64,000 bases of DNA from Xaviernesmea oryzae (GCF_900109605.1 NZ_FOAM01000001.1:124001-188000), one strand, 5' to 3'. Shown: positions 8,075 to 18,552, counted from the first letter of the stretch. The notes: a model not told the origin generated them from the letters alone. Made by a program: numbers and translations.

Positions 8075-11000
8075 ATGGCCCTCAATACCCCGCAGACCGC
8101 CTCGCCAGACCCGCAAAATCTTCAGGTCGATTACAACGATTCCATCCGCTCGACCTATCTGTCGACGGACGAGCTGCGCAATGTGGGCGAGACGCTCGCG
8201 CGCAATGGCGCACCGCCGCTCGCCGCCTTCTTTCCCTTCGAATTCCGGGCTCGCCACCGCGAGAACGAGAATGAGATCTTCCGGGTCTATAAAATCACCG
8301 CGGCCGATGTCGAAGCTGGCGCCTCGATCACGCCGGCGGCCGAATGGCTGCTCGACAATCACTATATCGTCGAGGAAGCGATCCAGGAGGTCCGTCGCGA
8401 TTTCCCCCGCCGCTTCTATCGCCAGCTGCCGACCGTGCCGGTTGCCGGCACCGAGATTCCGCGGATCATGGCGCTGGGCTGGCTCTATGTCGCCCACACC
8501 CATTCCACTGTCACGCAAGACACGCTGACGGCCATCGTCGAGGGCTTCCAGAAGCACAGCGCCTTCCAGATCGGCGAGCTCTGGGCCCTGCCGTCGATCG
8601 TCCGCTTCATCCTGATCGAGAACCTGCGCCGTATCGCCATGCGGGTCGATCGTTCGCGCACCATGCGCAACAAGGCCAATGACGTGGCCGACCAGATCGA
8701 GCGCGCCGGCGACCCCGATAAGGTCAAGGTGCTGCTCGCCGGTTTCGAGGCGCTGGCGGCCGACAATACCTTCGTCGCCCAGCTGCTCTATCGCCTGCGC
8801 GACGGCTCGGCCAGCGAAGGCGTGGTCATGGCCTGGCTGGAAGACCTGCTCGACAAGCGCAACAGCCATGTCGAGGATGCCCTAGCCGCCGAACAGAACC
8901 GGCTCGCGTCCGGCAATGCGACGATGAGCAACATCATCCGCTCGCTGCGCAAGATCGACGACACCGACTGGGCCGTCTGGTTCGAAAGCGTCAGCAAGGT
9001 GGACGAGGCCCTGCGCGACGGTGCGGACTACACAGCGCTCGATTTCGGTTCGCGCAACAAATACCGCACGACGATCGAGAAGCTCGCCAAGCGTTCCAAG
9101 GTCTCCGAGCTCGAGGTCACCCAGACGGCGCTCAGGATCGTGCGTGAGGAGAAGGCGGCCTATGAGGCTGGCACACTCAAGCACGAGCCCAATGTCGGAG
9201 AACTTCTCGTCGGCAATCGCAAGGGCGCGCTCGAACAGGCGATCGGCTACGATCCCTCGCCGCTGCAGAAAGCCATTCGTTTTGCCCGCAGCCTGAACTG
9301 GCTGGCGATCGCTGGGCCGAACCTGCTTTTGACCGTGCTGGCCATGATCATCGTCTATGGCTTCATCAGCCCGATGGACATGCCCGACGGCGCCAAGCTG
9401 ATCCTGCTGCTTCTCTTTGCCCTGCCGGCCTCCGAAGGGGCGATGGGCCTGTTCAACACGGTGGTGACGCTGTTCGTCACGCCGACGCGTCTGTCAGGCT
9501 ACGAGTTCCTGGAGGGCATTCCGCCGGAGGCGCGCACGCTCGTCGTCGTGCCCTGCCTGATTTCCAAGCGTGACCATGTCGACGAGCTGGTCCGCAATCT
9601 CGAGGTTCATTATCTCGCCAACCCGAAGGGCGAGATTTCCTTCGCGCTGTTGAGCGACTGGGCCGATAGCCCGGTCGAGCAGACCGCGCACGATCTCGAC
9701 ATTCTCGATCATGCCAAGCAGGAGATCGAGGCGCTTTCGGCCCGCTATTCGCATGACGGGCGCAAGCGCTTCTTCCTTCTGCACCGCCGCCGCCTCTACA
9801 ATGAAGGCGAAGGCGTGTGGATGGGCTGGGAGCGCAAGCGCGGCAAGCTGCATGAGCTGAACCTGCTTCTGCGCGGCGACCGCGACACGACCTTCCTCGC
9901 CGGCGCCGACGAAGTGCCCGCCGATGTTCAATATGTCATGACCCTGGACGCCGACACGCGCCTGATGCGCGATGCGGTGACCAAGCTCGTCGGCAAGCTC
10001 TATCACCCGATCAACCGCCCGGTCATCGACGTCAAGACCGGTGTCGTTACCTCGGGCTATTCGATCCTGCAGCCGCGCGTCACCCCCTCTTTGACGACGG
10101 GCAGCGAGGCTTCGGCCTTCCAGCGGATCTTCTCGGCCAATCGCGGCATAGACCCCTATGTCTTCACCGTCTCCGACGTCTATCAGGACATTGCCGGCGA
10201 AGGCACCTTCACCGGCAAGGGCCTCTATCACGTCGACGCCTTCGAATCGGCAATCCGCGGCAAGATCGATGAGAACGCGGTTCTCAGTCACGACCTGCTC
10301 GAAGGCTCGCTGGCGCGCTGCGCACTGGTCAGCGATGTCGAGCTGGTCGAGGATTTCCCGATCCGCTACGAAGTCGAAATGTCGCGCCAGCATCGCTGGA
10401 CGCGCGGCGATTGGCAGCTGCTTCCCTATATCATTGATCCGTCCAACGGCCTGTCCATGCTCGGCCGCTGGAAGATGTATGACAACCTGCGCCGCTCGCT
10501 GATCCCGATTGCCTGGGTCATCGCCTCGGTCATGGGCTGGTATTACATGGAGCCGACGGATGCGCTGATCTGGCAGATCGTGCTGATCTTCTCGCTCTTC
10601 GTGGCGCCCACGCTCTCGCTCTTCAACAGCATCCTGCCCCGGCGCAACGATATCGTCGCGCGCGCCCATCTGCATGCCGTCCTCTCGGAAGTTCGTTCGG
10701 CCAATGCGCAGGTCGCCCTGCGGATCGTCTTCATCGCCCATGGCGCGGCGATGATGGCGGATGCCATCGTGCGCGCGATCTACCGCACCTTCGTCAGCCG
10801 CAAGCTGATGCTGGAATGGCGCACGGCCGCTCAGGTGCAGAGCACGTCCAACGGTTCGGTCGCCGATTATTACCGCAGCATGTGGACGGCCCCGACGATT
10901 GCCGCCGTGTCGCTGCTGATCGCCGCCGTCTCGGATTCGGGCTTGCCCTTCATCGGCCTGCCTTTTGCGGCGATCTGGGCATTGTCTCCGGCCATTGCCT

Positions 11001-14000
11001 GGCTCGTCAGCCAGTCTGCCGAAACCGAGGATCAGCTGGTCGTCTCGGAACCGAACAAGGCGGAGCTGCGCATGATCGCGCGGCGCACCTGGCGCTATTA
11101 CGAGGATTTCGTCAACGAGAAGCAGTCTTTCCTGCCGCCGGACAATTTCCAGGAGATACCGCATCCGATTCTGGCCGAGCGCACCTCGCCCACCAATATC
11201 GGCGTCTACCTGCTCTCGGTCATGTCTGCCCGTGATTTCGGCTGGATCGGCTTTGAAGAGACGGTCCGCCGGCTGGAAGAGACGATCGGCACGCTCGACG
11301 CCATGCCGAAGTTCCGCGGCCATCTGTTCAACTGGTACACGACCAATCCTCTGGCGCCGATGGAGCCGCGCTATATCTCCGCCGTCGACAGCGGCAATCT
11401 GGCCGGCCATCTGATCGCCGTCTCCTCCATGTGCCGCGACTGGGCAGAAGCACCTTCGGCGCATGTTCAGGGCAATCTCGACGGCATCGGCGATGTCGCC
11501 GGCATCCTGGCGGAAACACTGGCCGACCTGCCGGATGATCGCCGCACGGTTCGCCCGCTGCGCCGCCATCTGGAAGAGCGCATCTCCGGCTTCCACAATG
11601 CGTTGGAGGCCGTGAAACGGGAGCGTGAATTCGCCTCGATCCGCGTCATCAATCTGGCCGTTCTCGCCCGCGATATCGAAAAGCTGGCGCTGAATCTCAA
11701 CCACGAGATCAAGAGCGAAAAGAGCGGCGAGATCAACCGCTGGGCCAATCTCCTGGTCAAGACCTGCGAAGCGCATATTTCCGACGGCGTATTCGATCTC
11801 TCGGCCATCGAGACGCTGCGCGAGCGGCTGATCGTCCTGCGTGACCGCGCCCGCGATCTCGCCTTCTCCATGGATTTCAGCTTCCTCTTCCGTCCCGAGC
11901 GTCGGCTGCTGTCGATCGGCTATCGCGTCGCCACGGGTGAGCTCGATGAGGCCTGCTACGATCTGCTCGCCTCCGAAGCACGCCTGACCTCGCTCTTCGC
12001 CATCGCCAAGGGCGACCTGCCGACCGAGCACTGGTACAAGCTCGGCCGTCCGGTCGTGCCGATCGGCTCGCGCGGCGCGCTGGTCTCCTGGTCCGGCTCG
12101 ATGTTCGAATATCTGATGCCGCCGCTGGTCATGCAGGAGCGCTACGGCGGCATCCTCAACCAGACCAACAATCTGGTGGTGCGCGAACAGATGAACCATG
12201 GCCGGCGCCTGGGCACGCCCTGGGGCATTTCGGAAGCGGCCTTCAACGCCCGCGACCACGAGCTGACCTATCAATACACGAATTTCGGGGTGCCGACGCT
12301 CGGCCTCAAGCGTGGCCTCGGCCAGAATGCCGTGATCGCGCCTTACGCCTCGATCCTCGCCTCGATGTATGATCCGAAGTCGGCGCTGTCGAACCTGAAG
12401 CGGCTGCGCGCCGTCGGTGCCCTTGGTCCCTATGGCTATTACGACGCGGTGGACTACACGCCGACCCGCGTGCCGGAGGGCAAGACCTGCGCGGTGGTGC
12501 GCAACTACTATGCCCACCACCATGGCATGTCGATTGCCGCCGTAGCGAACGTGGTCTTCAATGGCCGCCTGCGCGAGTGGTTCCACGCCGATCCGGTGAT
12601 CGAAGCCGCCGAGCTTCTGCTGCAGGAAAAGGCGCCACGTGATATCCCGATCATGAACGCCAAGCGCGAGCATGAATCGCTCGGCAAGGGTCAGGCGGAC
12701 CTTCTGCGTCCCGAAGTCCGCAGCATCGTCAATCCGCTGCTCAAGGATCGCGAGACGGTCTTCCTCTCCAACGGTCACTATTCGTTGATGCTCACCGCGA
12801 CAGGCGCGGGCTATTCGCGCTGGAACGGCCAGACGGTCGTGCGCTGGAAGCCCGATCCGGTCGAGGATCGCACCGGCACCTTCCTGTTCCTGCGCGACAC
12901 GGCAAGCGGCCAGTGGTGGTCGGCGACCGCCGAGCCGCGTCGCATCGACGGCGAGAAGGCCTCGACCAAGTTCGGTGACGACAAGGCCGAATTCATCAAG
13001 GTCGTCGGCGATCTCACGAGCGAAGTCGAATGCATCGTCGCCACCGAGCACGATGCCGAAGGCCGCCGCCTGACGCTGGTCAACACCGGCACCGAGGATC
13101 GTTTCATCGAGGTCACCTCCTATGCCGAGCCGGTTCTGACCACGGATGACACAGACAGCGCCCATCCGCTGTTCTCGAAAATGTTCCTCAAGACGGAGAT
13201 CGATCCGAAGGGCGACGTCATCCGCGTCGTGCGCAACAAGCGCGCGGCCAACGAGCCTGACATGCTGGTGGCGCATCTGATCACCGACAGCGCCGGCGCC
13301 TCGCGCCAGACGGAAGCCGAGACCGACCGCCGCCGCTTCATCGGCCCGGGCCGCACGCTGGCCGAAGCCCGCGCTTTCGACGGCGACGTCAAGCTCTCCG
13401 GTACGGACGGCTTCACGCTCGATCCGGTCATGGCGCTGCGCCGCACCGTGCGTGTCCCCGCCGGCAAGAAGGTGCAGGTCATCGTCTGGACGATTGCCGC
13501 GCCGACGCGTCAGGATCTCGACTCCGCCGTCGAGCGCTACCGCCATGCCGCCAGCTTCGAACAGGAGCTGATCCAGGCCTGGACTCGCGCCCAGGTGCAG
13601 ATGCGCCATGTCGGCATCACCTCGCAGGAAGCCGCGAGCTTCCAGATGCTGGCCCGCTATCTGGTCTATCCCGACATGCACCTGCGCGCCGATGCGGCCT
13701 TCGTCGAAAGCGGCCTCGGCTCACAGTCGGCGCTCTGGCCGCTGTCGATTTCGGGCGATTTCCCGATCGTGCTGGTGCGCATCAATGACGATATCGACCT
13801 CAACATCGCCCGTGAGGCCTTGCGTGGCCAAGAGTTCCTGCGCACGCGCGGCGTGATTGTCGATGTCGTGATCCTCAACGAGCGCGCCTCCTCCTATGTG
13901 CAGGACACCCAGCATGCGCTGGATGCCATGTGCGAAGCGATGAAGATGCGCGCCATCGGCGACGGTGGCCGCCAGCATATCTTCGCGGTGCGCCGCGACA

Positions 14001-16564
14001 CGATGGAGCCGGCCACCTATTCGGCGCTGCTGGCAGCGGCACGCGCGGTCTTCCATGCCCGCAACGGCAAGATCTCCGACCAGATCACCCGCGCTGAAGC
14101 GCTCTATGCCAAGCCGGTCTCGGCCAAGGAAGGTCAGCCGCCGCTGAGCCCTATCCCGCCGGCCGATCTCACCCGCACGCCGGCTACGGTCTCGGGCGAG
14201 GATCTCGATTACTGGAACGGCTATGGCGGCTTCACCAAGGACGGCGGCGAATATGTCACCCGTCTCACCGGTGGCGAGACGACGCCGCATCCGTGGATCA
14301 ACGTCATCTCCAACGAGCGTTTCGGCTTCCATGTCTCCGCCGATGGCGCCGCCTTCAGCTGGAGCCGCAATTCGCGCGACTACCAGCTGACGCCCTGGAG
14401 CAACGACGTCGTCACCAACCGCCCCGGCGAGGCGATCTTCCTGCGCGACCTCGATCGCGGCGCGGTCCTTTCGCCCTATGCCTCGCTGTCGCGCCGGCAG
14501 GATGTCGTCTTCGAAACCCGCCATGGCCTCGGCTATTCGGTGTTCGCAAGCCAGCAGGACGGGCTGTCGATCGAGGTGACGCAGACCGTTCACGCCAGCC
14601 GCCCGGTCAAGGCTCTCAGGCTCGTCATCGTCAATGACAGCGCCGAGCCGCGCCAGCTGCGCGCCTATGCCTATGCCGAATGGGTGCTTGGCAATAACCG
14701 CGCCAAGACCGCGCCCTTCATCGTCCCTCATTATGACGATGCCTCGGGTGCCGTCATGGCAGCCAATCCCTACAGTATCGACTATGGAAGCCGCACGGCC
14801 TTCCTGGCGCTGAGCGACACGCCGTCGAGCCATACGGCGAGCCGGCGCGAGTTCCTGGGCGGCTTCGGCGCGATCCAGGCGCCGCAGGCCGTGCTCGACG
14901 GGGCCAAGCTCTCCGGTGCGACGGCCATCGACGGCGACCCCTGCGCAGCCCTTGCCAGCGATCTGACGCTCGCCCCCGGCGCGCGCCACGAGCTAGTGAT
15001 CTATCTCGGCGACGGCGATGACCGCGCCGAGGCGGTGGACCATCTCAACGCCGTCCGTGGCGAAAGCTTCGAGGCGATCCTTGATGCCGCCAAGGCGTTC
15101 TGGCGCGACTTCACCGGCCATGTGCAGGTGGAAACGCCTGACGCGGCCTTCAACAATCTGGTCAATCGCTGGCTGCCCTATCAGAGCCTGGGTTGCCGCA
15201 TCCTCGCCCGTTCGGCCTTCTATCAGGCGAGCGGCGCCTATGGCTTCCGCGACCAGCTGCAGGACACGCTGGCCTTCATCAGCCATCGGCCGGAGCTGGC
15301 GCGCGCGCAGATCCTCAATGCCGCCGCACGGCAGTTCAAGGAAGGCGACGTGCTGCATTGGTGGCTGCCCGGCACCGGCGCCGGCGTGCGCACGCTGATT
15401 TCGGACGACGTCGTCTGGCTCGGCTATGCCGTCAACAGCTTCTGCAAGGCGACCGGCACGGTCGATATTCTCGATGCCGAGATCCCCTTCATCGAGGGCG
15501 ATCCGCTGGAGCCCGGTCAGCATGACCGCTTCTTCCAGCCCAAGGTTTCCGAGACGGTGGCGAGCCTTTACGAGCATTGCGCCCTGGCGCTCGATCTCGC
15601 GATAAAGCGCACCGGCGAAAACGGTCTGCCGCTGATCCTCGGCGGCGACTGGAACGACGGCATGAACCGCGTGGGCATCGACGGGCGCGGCACCAGCGTC
15701 TGGCTCGGCTGGTTCCTGGCCGCCACGCTGCGGCCCTTCATCGAGATCGCGCGGTCGCGTGGCGACGAGACACGGGCCAGCCACTGGTCGGCCCATCTCG
15801 AGGCCCTCAAGGCCTCGCTGGAACAGGCCGGCTGGGATGGCGCGTATTACCGCCGCGGCACCTATGATGACGGCACGCCGCTCGGCACTGCCGACAGCGA
15901 CGAATGCCGCATCGACTCGATCGCCCAGTCCTGGAGCGTCCTGTCGGGCGAAGGCGATCCGGCCCGCGCGGCCCAGGCCATGGATGCGGTTCTCGCCAAT
16001 CTGGCGGACGAGCGGCACCAGATCATCCGCCTGTTCACGCCCCCTCTGTCGGGAACCGAGCAGGATCCCGGCTATATCAAGGCCTATCCGCCCGGCGTCC
16101 GCGAAAACGGCGGCCAATATACCCATGCCGCCACCTGGGTGGTGCTGGCTCTGGCGCGGCTGAAGCGATCGGAGGATGCCTGGAAGGCCTTCTCCATGCT
16201 GAACCCGGTCAACCATGCGCTTGATCGACCGGCAGCCGATCTCTACCGGGTCGAACCCTATGTCGTCGCCGCGGATATCTACGGCGATGGCGCCCTGACC
16301 GGCCGGGGTGGGTGGACCTGGTATACGGGGTCTGCCGCCTGGCTCTACCGCGCGGCCGTTGAGGGCATTCTCGGCGTGACGCGTCAGGGCGAGCGGGTGA
16401 TCGTCGATCCCGTTATCCCGGCGCATTGGGATGGCTTCTCGATCACCTTCACGATCGACGGAAAGGCGCGCCGCATTGATGTCCGTCGCAACGGTGACAC
16501 GGCCTATGAGGTGAGCCTCGACCAGACCGCCATAAAAAACGCGCAGGAAGGTCTTCTGCTCTGA
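8075..16564 (+). CDS. ndvB: Cyclic beta-1,2-glucan synthase
   Basis: At 2829 residues this has the size of NdvB/ChvB/Cgs proteins. Order: a cytoplasmic N-terminal region; membrane segments at about 409-475; a GT84 glycosyltransferase domain with the DxD-like LDADTR (about 624) and the RQHRWTRGDW (Q/RxxRW) motif (about 770); further membrane segments at about 805-850 and 940-990; and a C-terminal half ending in a GH94 phosphorylase-like domain with GGDWNDGMNRVG (about 2524, catalytic Asp). The enzyme self-glucosylates from UDP-glucose, elongates, cyclises and exports the periplasmic glucan, while the GH94 part trims chain length. The ATG at 8075 begins the conserved MALNTPQ start, although its ribosome site is weak. 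It is followed by an OpgC-type gene that would modify the product. Confidence 0.97.
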   Translation: MALNTPQTASPDPQNLQVDYNDSIRSTYLSTDELRNVGETLARNGAPPLAAFFPFEFRARHRENENEIFRVYKITAADVEAGASITPAAEWLLDNHYIVEEAIQEVRRDFPRRFYRQLPTVPVAGTEIPRIMALGWLYVAHTHSTVTQDTLTAIVEGFQKHSAFQIGELWALPSIVRFILIENLRRIAMRVDRSRTMRNKANDVADQIERAGDPDKVKVLLAGFEALAADNTFVAQLLYRLRDGSASEGVVMAWLEDLLDKRNSHVEDALAAEQNRLASGNATMSNIIRSLRKIDDTDWAVWFESVSKVDEALRDGADYTALDFGSRNKYRTTIEKLAKRSKVSELEVTQTALRIVREEKAAYEAGTLKHEPNVGELLVGNRKGALEQAIGYDPSPLQKAIRFARSLNWLAIAGPNLLLTVLAMIIVYGFISPMDMPDGAKLILLLLFALPASEGAMGLFNTVVTLFVTPTRLSGYEFLEGIPPEARTLVVVPCLISKRDHVDELVRNLEVHYLANPKGEISFALLSDWADSPVEQTAHDLDILDHAKQEIEALSARYSHDGRKRFFLLHRRRLYNEGEGVWMGWERKRGKLHELNLLLRGDRDTTFLAGADEVPADVQYVMTLDADTRLMRDAVTKLVGKLYHPINRPVIDVKTGVVTSGYSILQPRVTPSLTTGSEASAFQRIFSANRGIDPYVFTVSDVYQDIAGEGTFTGKGLYHVDAFESAIRGKIDENAVLSHDLLEGSLARCALVSDVELVEDFPIRYEVEMSRQHRWTRGDWQLLPYIIDPSNGLSMLGRWKMYDNLRRSLIPIAWVIASVMGWYYMEPTDALIWQIVLIFSLFVAPTLSLFNSILPRRNDIVARAHLHAVLSEVRSANAQVALRIVFIAHGAAMMADAIVRAIYRTFVSRKLMLEWRTAAQVQSTSNGSVADYYRSMWTAPTIAAVSLLIAAVSDSGLPFIGLPFAAIWALSPAIAWLVSQSAETEDQLVVSEPNKAELRMIARRTWRYYEDFVNEKQSFLPPDNFQEIPHPILAERTSPTNIGVYLLSVMSARDFGWIGFEETVRRLEETIGTLDAMPKFRGHLFNWYTTNPLAPMEPRYISAVDSGNLAGHLIAVSSMCRDWAEAPSAHVQGNLDGIGDVAGILAETLADLPDDRRTVRPLRRHLEERISGFHNALEAVKREREFASIRVINLAVLARDIEKLALNLNHEIKSEKSGEINRWANLLVKTCEAHISDGVFDLSAIETLRERLIVLRDRARDLAFSMDFSFLFRPERRLLSIGYRVATGELDEACYDLLASEARLTSLFAIAKGDLPTEHWYKLGRPVVPIGSRGALVSWSGSMFEYLMPPLVMQERYGGILNQTNNLVVREQMNHGRRLGTPWGISEAAFNARDHELTYQYTNFGVPTLGLKRGLGQNAVIAPYASILASMYDPKSALSNLKRLRAVGALGPYGYYDAVDYTPTRVPEGKTCAVVRNYYAHHHGMSIAAVANVVFNGRLREWFHADPVIEAAELLLQEKAPRDIPIMNAKREHESLGKGQADLLRPEVRSIVNPLLKDRETVFLSNGHYSLMLTATGAGYSRWNGQTVVRWKPDPVEDRTGTFLFLRDTASGQWWSATAEPRRIDGEKASTKFGDDKAEFIKVVGDLTSEVECIVATEHDAEGRRLTLVNTGTEDRFIEVTSYAEPVLTTDDTDSAHPLFSKMFLKTEIDPKGDVIRVVRNKRAANEPDMLVAHLITDSAGASRQTEAETDRRRFIGPGRTLAEARAFDGDVKLSGTDGFTLDPVMALRRTVRVPAGKKVQVIVWTIAAPTRQDLDSAVERYRHAASFEQELIQAWTRAQVQMRHVGITSQEAASFQMLARYLVYPDMHLRADAAFVESGLGSQSALWPLSISGDFPIVLVRINDDIDLNIAREALRGQEFLRTRGVIVDVVILNERASSYVQDTQHALDAMCEAMKMRAIGDGGRQHIFAVRRDTMEPATYSALLAAARAVFHARNGKISDQITRAEALYAKPVSAKEGQPPLSPIPPADLTRTPATVSGEDLDYWNGYGGFTKDGGEYVTRLTGGETTPHPWINVISNERFGFHVSADGAAFSWSRNSRDYQLTPWSNDVVTNRPGEAIFLRDLDRGAVLSPYASLSRRQDVVFETRHGLGYSVFASQQDGLSIEVTQTVHASRPVKALRLVIVNDSAEPRQLRAYAYAEWVLGNNRAKTAPFIVPHYDDASGAVMAANPYSIDYGSRTAFLALSDTPSSHTASRREFLGGFGAIQAPQAVLDGAKLSGATAIDGDPCAALASDLTLAPGARHELVIYLGDGDDRAEAVDHLNAVRGESFEAILDAAKAFWRDFTGHVQVETPDAAFNNLVNRWLPYQSLGCRILARSAFYQASGAYGFRDQLQDTLAFISHRPELARAQILNAAARQFKEGDVLHWWLPGTGAGVRTLISDDVVWLGYAVNSFCKATGTVDILDAEIPFIEGDPLEPGQHDRFFQPKVSETVASLYEHCALALDLAIKRTGENGLPLILGGDWNDGMNRVGIDGRGTSVWLGWFLAATLRPFIEIARSRGDETRASHWSAHLEALKASLEQAGWDGAYYRRGTYDDGTPLGTADSDECRIDSIAQSWSVLSGEGDPARAAQAMDAVLANLADERHQIIRLFTPPLSGTEQDPGYIKAYPPGVRENGGQYTHAATWVVLALARLKRSEDAWKAFSMLNPVNHALDRPAADLYRVEPYVVAADIYGDGALTGRGGWTWYTGSAAWLYRAAVEGILGVTRQGERVIVDPVIPAHWDGFSITFTIDGKARRIDVRRNGDTAYEVSLDQTAIKNAQEGLLL

Positions 16565-16573
16565 TCCGATTCG

Positions 16574-16614
16574 AGAAGAGGGCCGGCTGCCTGCGGGCGC
16601 CGGTCCTTCTCTCG
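16574..16614. other. Stem-loop after ndvB
   Basis: An imperfect hairpin (GAGAAGAGGGCCGGC paired with GCCGGTCCTTCTCTC) follows the ndvB stop by about 10 bases. There is no T-run after it, so it may stabilise the ndvB 3' end or be a poor terminator rather than an intrinsic one. Confidence 0.35.
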
Positions 16615-16838
16615 CTCGACTGAGTGTCTGGACCGACAGAGCCAAGGGCCGCATTTTGCGCCCGTCTTCACGAAGACGTGCGTGATGAGGATGATCTTTT
16701 CCTTGCCTCCCGGCCAGGAGAAGGCTGTCAAAGCCGGCCGGCTGCCTATGTTCGTCTCGACGCGCAGTCGCATCGCGTCGGACGGCCTTCTCATGATCTC
16801 GAGACCGGGCCGCCGCGCCTGGTCAAGGGAAAGCCAGC

Positions 16839-18023
16839 ATGCTGCAGATCACGCCGCCTCTCGAACGCCATTCAAGGCCCTATGCCGCCAGCTCCGCCCT
16901 CGGCCCGTCGAAGGCGGAGGTTCCTCAGGCACGCGACACCCGGCTGGATGTCTTCCGCGCGATCTGCCTCCTGATGATTTTCGTCAATCATGTCCCCGGT
17001 CAATATCTCGAACACCTGACCTCGAAGAATTTCGGCTTTTCCGATTCAGCCGAAGCCTTCGTGCTGATCTCCGGCCTCTCGGCAGGCCTCGCCTATGGCC
17101 GCAAATTCGTGCCCGGGAAGCGCACGGCGACAGCGATCAAGATCTGGCGGCGTGCTTTTACCCTCTATGTCGCCCACATCATGACGAGCATCATCACCCT
17201 GGCGATCTTCGCCGGCGGCGCGCTCTATTTCGGACGGCAGGACCTGGTGGGCGAGATCAATATCCGCCCGCTGGTGGACCGGACGGAGCAGGGGATCGTC
17301 GCCATGGTGCTGCTCGGCCACCAGCTCGGCTACAACAACATCCTGTCGATGTATGCCATCGTGCTGCTGGCCTTGCCGGGCATGCTTTTCCTGCGCAATG
17401 TCTCGTCTAAGCTGCTGCTGCTCGTCTCCGGCGCCATCTGGCTTGGGGCCGGGATCTTCCAGATCGTGCCGATCAATTTCCTGGATGAGGGCTACTGGTT
17501 CCTCAATCCTTTCTCATGGCAGTTCCTCTTCGCCATCGGCATCGTCTGCATGATGCGGGCACACGAAGGCCGGTCGCTGCCGCGCCATCCCGTGCTGATC
17601 GGCCTTGCCGGCGCCTACGTCATCTGCAGCCTGCTCTGGGTTACCGGCTCATGGTGGAACATTGACTTGTCCTTCGGCCTGCCGGCGGTCCTGACAGGCT
17701 TCGACAAGACCTTCCTCTCCACACCGCGTCTCCTGCACGTGCTGGCGCTTGGCTATCTCTGCGCCGTATTGCCAGCTGTCAGCCGCTGGTCGAGCCTGCC
17801 GGTCGGGCATCCGCTGGTCAGGATCGGGCGTCACTCCCTGCCGATCTTCATCCTCGGCACCATTCTCGCCATGCTCGGCCAGGTGCTGCTCTTCGTGACC
17901 GGACATGATCCCGTCTGGGGCACGGTGTTCGTCATGGCCGGCATCGGCCTGCATTTTGCCTATGCGCGCTATCTCGACTGGCTGGGCGCCCTCTCCAAGC
18001 CGCCCGCCGCCATCGCTGCTTGA
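16839..18023 (+). CDS. opgC: OpgC-type membrane protein, glucan-modifying acyltransferase
   Basis: The 394-residue protein has the OpgC-domain opening (TRLDVFRAICLLMIFVNHVP, about residues 30-50), followed by SDSAEAFVLISGLSAGLAYGR and about ten hydrophobic segments spread over the whole length. OpgC proteins are inner-membrane acyltransferases that add succinyl groups to periplasmic glucans. The position 274 bases after ndvB on the same strand fits a role in making the cyclic glucan anionic. The ribosome site AAGGGA lies about 8 bases before the ATG. The acyl donor and the exact substituent cannot be read from the sequence. Confidence 0.88.
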   Translation: MLQITPPLERHSRPYAASSALGPSKAEVPQARDTRLDVFRAICLLMIFVNHVPGQYLEHLTSKNFGFSDSAEAFVLISGLSAGLAYGRKFVPGKRTATAIKIWRRAFTLYVAHIMTSIITLAIFAGGALYFGRQDLVGEINIRPLVDRTEQGIVAMVLLGHQLGYNNILSMYAIVLLALPGMLFLRNVSSKLLLLVSGAIWLGAGIFQIVPINFLDEGYWFLNPFSWQFLFAIGIVCMMRAHEGRSLPRHPVLIGLAGAYVICSLLWVTGSWWNIDLSFGLPAVLTGFDKTFLSTPRLLHVLALGYLCAVLPAVSRWSSLPVGHPLVRIGRHSLPIFILGTILAMLGQVLLFVTGHDPVWGTVFVMAGIGLHFAYARYLDWLGALSKPPAAIAA

Positions 18024-18378
18024 GGCATGGAAGGCGCCTGCCGGCCGTGCTCAGTATCCCGGAAAGTGGGTCTGTAAGATCGGTTTGATCAGCCCATCAG
18101 CCCGCGCCATCGGCAAGACGGCGTGCAGCCAAAGCGCGCTCTGCGCGACCGGCGTGTCGATCACCACAAGGCGTTCAGGCAGCACCGTCATCGATTCCAT
18201 GCGGATTCACAACAGCCCATAACAAAAAAGCGCAGCTTTCGCCGCGCTTCGTTCCGTTTTCACATTCGTGAATATGATTCATGCCTGAGGCATTCGCTCT
18301 CAAGCTTTGACAGTCATCCATCGTCATTACCTTAGCCAGACGCGATCGCCTGACCGGGGACAATGGTGACTCCGCAGC
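18024..18378. other. Intergenic stretch between opgC and a small minus-strand gene
   Basis: No gene is supported here. The only clear structure is a minus-strand intrinsic terminator at 18224-18248. No terminator is obvious for the plus-strand opgC gene. Confidence 0.5.
18224..18248 (-). terminator. Intrinsic terminator for the small minus-strand gene
   Basis: Read on the minus strand this is AGCGCGGC-GAAA-GCTGCGCT followed by a run of six T: an eight-pair stem (one G-T pair) closed by a GAAA tetraloop. It lies about 130 bases after the stop of the 57-residue gene and supports a minus-strand transcript there. Confidence 0.75.
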
Positions 18379-18552
18379 TTAACGGCGGCCGACTTTGCCA
18401 AAGGTGGCGGCATCGATGCCGAGCGTGCCAAGATCCGTCGCGCGCGGGCGGCGACCGCCCTCGACAGCGGCGGCGGCGGCCGATGCAGCGCCGAACACCG
18501 CGATAGCGCGGCCGAGGAAACCTGCCTTGCGTGCATTGTTCGGGGTGGTCAT
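18379..18552 (-). CDS. Small rhizobial-type protein, 57 aa, unknown function
   Basis: The ATG at 18552 is preceded by AGGAG with a seven-base spacer, and the frame ends in TAA after 57 codons. The peptide has a hydrophobic Ala-rich stretch (AIAVFGAASAAAAAV, residues 16-30) followed by the basic segment EGGRRPRATDLGTLGI, an arrangement I recognise from short conserved rhizobial proteins without known function. An intrinsic terminator lies downstream on the same strand. One short hydrophobic helix followed by Arg residues suggests possible membrane association. The function is unknown; the strength of the case is the ribosome site plus the terminator. Confidence 0.65.
   Translation of the reverse strand: MTTPNNARKAGFLGRAIAVFGAASAAAAAVEGGRRPRATDLGTLGIDAATFGKVGRR

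Noticed and set aside
9494-13681. Minus-strand open frame of 1395 codons inside ndvB
   Set aside because: It is the antisense shadow of a GC-rich gene with strong third-position bias; the plus-strand NdvB reading has all family motifs, and the antisense protein has none.
14993-16654. Minus-strand open frames (14993-16654 and 13721-14989) opposite the ndvB C-terminal half
   Set aside because: Antisense shadows of the GH94 part; no ribosome site or family motif.
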